A stretch of DNA of 64,000 nt from positions 62,001-126,000 of the forward strand of contig NZ_AP014637.1 in NCBI RefSeq assembly GCF_000829415.1, written 5' to 3'. This document shows positions 62,457 to 64,000 of the stretch, piece after piece; positions within the stretch are counted from its first letter, which is position 1; every line of letters begins with the position of its first letter. The DNA is from Pseudomonas sp. StFLB209. GTDB taxonomy: Bacteria; Pseudomonadota; Gammaproteobacteria; Pseudomonadales; Pseudomonadaceae. The position numbers and the translations under genes were made by a program. The notes under the pieces are model-generated. The model was not told where the DNA came from, did not search any database, and saw only the letters and a list, made by a program, of their open reading frames with translations.

Positions 62457-63976
62457 CATCGGGGCGCGACAAGCCCCGCCGTTCAGGGCGGGGAAGGATA
62501 GCGCGGACGGCGTAGCCGTCCCTGGTTGCCGTGGGGTGTCTGCTGCTGTTCGATGGATGCACCGCCACAGGATGATGCGACGTAATACGGCGACACAGAT
62601 GCCCTTATACGGCGGTATTTCGTTACAAAGACCCCATGGTCATGCACCTTGAAAACACCGTGCCGTCCGCGCCTAATGGCGTCTTCATTGCTCATGGCTC
62701 AAGAGCAGCATGCAACGACTTCAAGCCTTCAAGTACGAACTCATGCCAGACGGCCGGCAGGAGCGGCAAATGCGCCGCTTTGCGGGCTCCTGTCGCTTCG
62801 TCTTCAACAAGGCGCTGGCGTTGCAGAAGGAACGTCACGAGCAAGGCGAGAACAAGCTCGGCTATGCGGGCCTGTGCAAGTTGCTGACCGAGTGGCGCCA
62901 TAGCCCGCCAACCGCATGGCTGGCCGATGCGCCTGTTCACCCGTTGCAACAGAGCCTCAAGGATCTGGAGCGGGCCTACACCAACTTCTTCGCCAAGCGA
63001 GCCGACTTTCCCCGGTTCAAGAAGAAGGGGCAGAACAACAGCTTGCGCTATCCCGACCCGAAACAGATCAAGCTCGACCAGACCAACAGCCGCCTGTTTC
63101 TGCCCAAGCTGGGCTGGCTGCGCTACCGCAACAGCCGCGAGACGCTGGGTACTGTGAAGAACATCACCGTGAGCCAGTCGTGTGGCAAGTGGTTCGTGAG
63201 CATCCAGACCGAACGCGAGATTGATGAGCAGCCCACGGCACAGGGTGCGGCAATCGGCATCGACATGGGCATTGCCCGGTTCGCCACGCTTTCGGATGGC
63301 TCGTTCTACGCACCCCTGAACAGCTTCAAACGCCATGAAACCGCGCTGTGCAAAGCGCAGCAGGCGATGAGCCGCAAGGTCAGATTCAGCCGCAACTGGA
63401 AGAAGGCGAAAGCTTGCGTCCAGCGCATTCATTCCCGAATCGGCAATGCCCGCCGCGACTACCTGCACAAGTGCTCCACCACGATCAGCCAAAACCACGC
63501 GATGGTGTGTATCGAGGACTTGCAGGTACGCAATATGTCCAGGTCGGCGGCAGGCACGGCCGAGGCACCGGGAAGAAACGTTCGGGCCAAATCTGGCCTG
63601 AACAGGGCCATCCTCGATCAGGGCTGGTTCGAGTTCCGCCGCCAACTGGACTACAAGCTGGCGTGGCGCGGCGGCTGGCTGATTGCCGTGCCGCCGCAAA
63701 ATACCAGCCGCAGGTGCCCGTGTTGCGAACATGTGTCGGCGGCCAACCGCCAGACGCAAGCGCTGTTCAGGTGTGTGGGATGTGGTTTTGAAGGCAACGC
63801 CGATGTGGTCGGGGCGATCAATGTACTAAGGGCGGGACACGCCCGGTTAGCCTGTGAAGTGAGCGCAGAGGTCATGGCGCCAGCAGCAGGAACCCACCGA
63901 AGCGACTCAGGGGCAGCTCGATGCCGCGCCTGAGCGCCGCAGGAATCTCCGGCCTTCAGGCCGGGGAGGATGTCAA
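62457..63976 (+). mobile_element. Second IS605-type element with tnpB only
   Basis: The left end follows TGAC (62453-62456), starts CATCGGGGCGCGACAAG and has the hairpin CCCCGCC-GTTCAG-GCGGGG (62474-62493). The right end has CCGGCC-TTCA-GGCCGG (63949-63964) and finishes GATGTCAA at 63976. Ends parallel those of the first element (GCGCGA near the left, GGGGAGGATGTCAA at the right). There is no tnpA. The left flank differs from the TTAC of the first copy. Confidence 0.72.
62710..63933 (+). CDS. tnpB: TnpB, RNA-guided nuclease, canonical RuvC site
   Basis: Protein of 407 residues with the OrfB N-terminal helix-turn-helix (MQRLQAFKYELMPD, FAGSCRFVFNKAL), RuvC-I GIDMGIARFAT, RuvC-II Glu in CIEDLQVRNM, zinc ribbon CPCC...CVGC and RuvC-III Asp in GNADVVGAINVL. 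All catalytic residues are present. It belongs to a different branch from the TnpB at 17241. It probably promotes retention of the element by cutting the empty donor site, as shown for other TnpBs. Confidence 0.94.
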   Translation: MQRLQAFKYELMPDGRQERQMRRFAGSCRFVFNKALALQKERHEQGENKLGYAGLCKLLTEWRHSPPTAWLADAPVHPLQQSLKDLERAYTNFFAKRADFPRFKKKGQNNSLRYPDPKQIKLDQTNSRLFLPKLGWLRYRNSRETLGTVKNITVSQSCGKWFVSIQTEREIDEQPTAQGAAIGIDMGIARFATLSDGSFYAPLNSFKRHETALCKAQQAMSRKVRFSRNWKKAKACVQRIHSRIGNARRDYLHKCSTTISQNHAMVCIEDLQVRNMSRSAAGTAEAPGRNVRAKSGLNRAILDQGWFEFRRQLDYKLAWRGGWLIAVPPQNTSRRCPCCEHVSAANRQTQALFRCVGCGFEGNADVVGAINVLRAGHARLACEVSAEVMAPAAGTHRSDSGAARCRA

Positions 63977-63996
63977 CGAACTCGCAGACTCCAGCT
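63935..63996 (+). ncRNA. Omega RNA 3' region and guide of the second tnpB element
   Basis: The right-end sequence (GAATCTCCGGCC...GATGTCAA, to 63976) should be the scaffold end, with the guide starting CGAACTCGCAGAC. It differs from the first element's right end at few positions. RNA extent is predicted only. Confidence 0.4.
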
Positions 63997-64000
63997 CAGA

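Overview
The window is chromosomal DNA of a Pseudomonas of the fluorescens/putida type. It is GC-rich and carries characteristic gene blocks: the N-acetylglutaminylglutamine (NAGGN) osmolyte operon, yjcH-actP next to an orphan betaine-binding protein, the wspABCDEFR c-di-GMP operon beside prfB-lysS, and xerD-dsbC-hom-thrC near recJ. Typical Pseudomonas REP-like palindromes lie between genes. About 54 protein genes, several structured RNAs and two IS605-type elements are supported. No tRNA, rRNA or CRISPR array was seen.

Layout. 1-4.8 kb: NAGGN synthesis and its peptidase. 4.8-6.3 kb: YheU, a CsrA paralogue, DUF2784 and DUF3309 proteins. 6.4-9.5 kb: acetate permease actP-yjcH and a glycine-betaine-binding protein. 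9.9-10.4 kb: a noncoding locus with every hallmark of a CrcZ-type, Hfq/Crc-titrating small RNA (paired GTTAC sites, IHF site, -24/-12 promoter, six A-rich CA motifs, terminator). 10.7-12.8 kb: an alpha/beta hydrolase coupled to an MlaA protein. 12.9-14.2 kb: three tandem DUF805 genes. 14.5-16.9 kb: pirin, a GNAT and a BRO-N antirepressor-like gene behind a C4/P4-CI-like structured leader. 17.1-18.5 kb: a tnpB element sitting in a small antitoxin-like gene. 19-23 kb: FecI-FecR-TonB receptor iron signalling. 23.5-29.7 kb: UvrA-like ATPase, hydrolase lipoprotein, DUF1704 protein and TetR. 29.8-32.4 kb: lysS and prfB with its programmed frameshift. 32.7-41.3 kb: the whole Wsp system. 41.6-47.3 kb: a 1880-residue LRR/NEL-type E3 ligase effector. 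47.2-51.1 kb: YebE-like protein, an orphan ketosynthase behind a MerR-type promoter, a MerR regulator and an old yellow enzyme. 51.4-57.6 kb: recJ, yaeQ, two periplasmic-binding proteins and DUF3509. 57.7-62.4 kb: thrC-hom-dsbC-xerD. 62.5-64 kb: a second tnpB element.

How parts may work together. The Crc-type sRNA lies about 1.7 kb from yjcH, whose start region has a Crc/Hfq CA motif between its Shine-Dalgarno and start codon, so the sRNA would be expected to relieve repression of acetate uptake. The two tnpB elements encode different TnpB branches but share nearly identical right ends, which suggests one transposase could move both in trans. Removing the first element rebuilds an intact 54-codon reading frame, which gives direct evidence of the insertion site.

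The best leads for new biology are the sRNA locus, the tnpB pair (one lacking the usual RuvC-II glutamate), the C4-like leader with its BRO-N gene, the MerR-promoter ketosynthase unit, the duplicated-LRR NEL effector, and a BvgS-like receptor that ends before its kinase.
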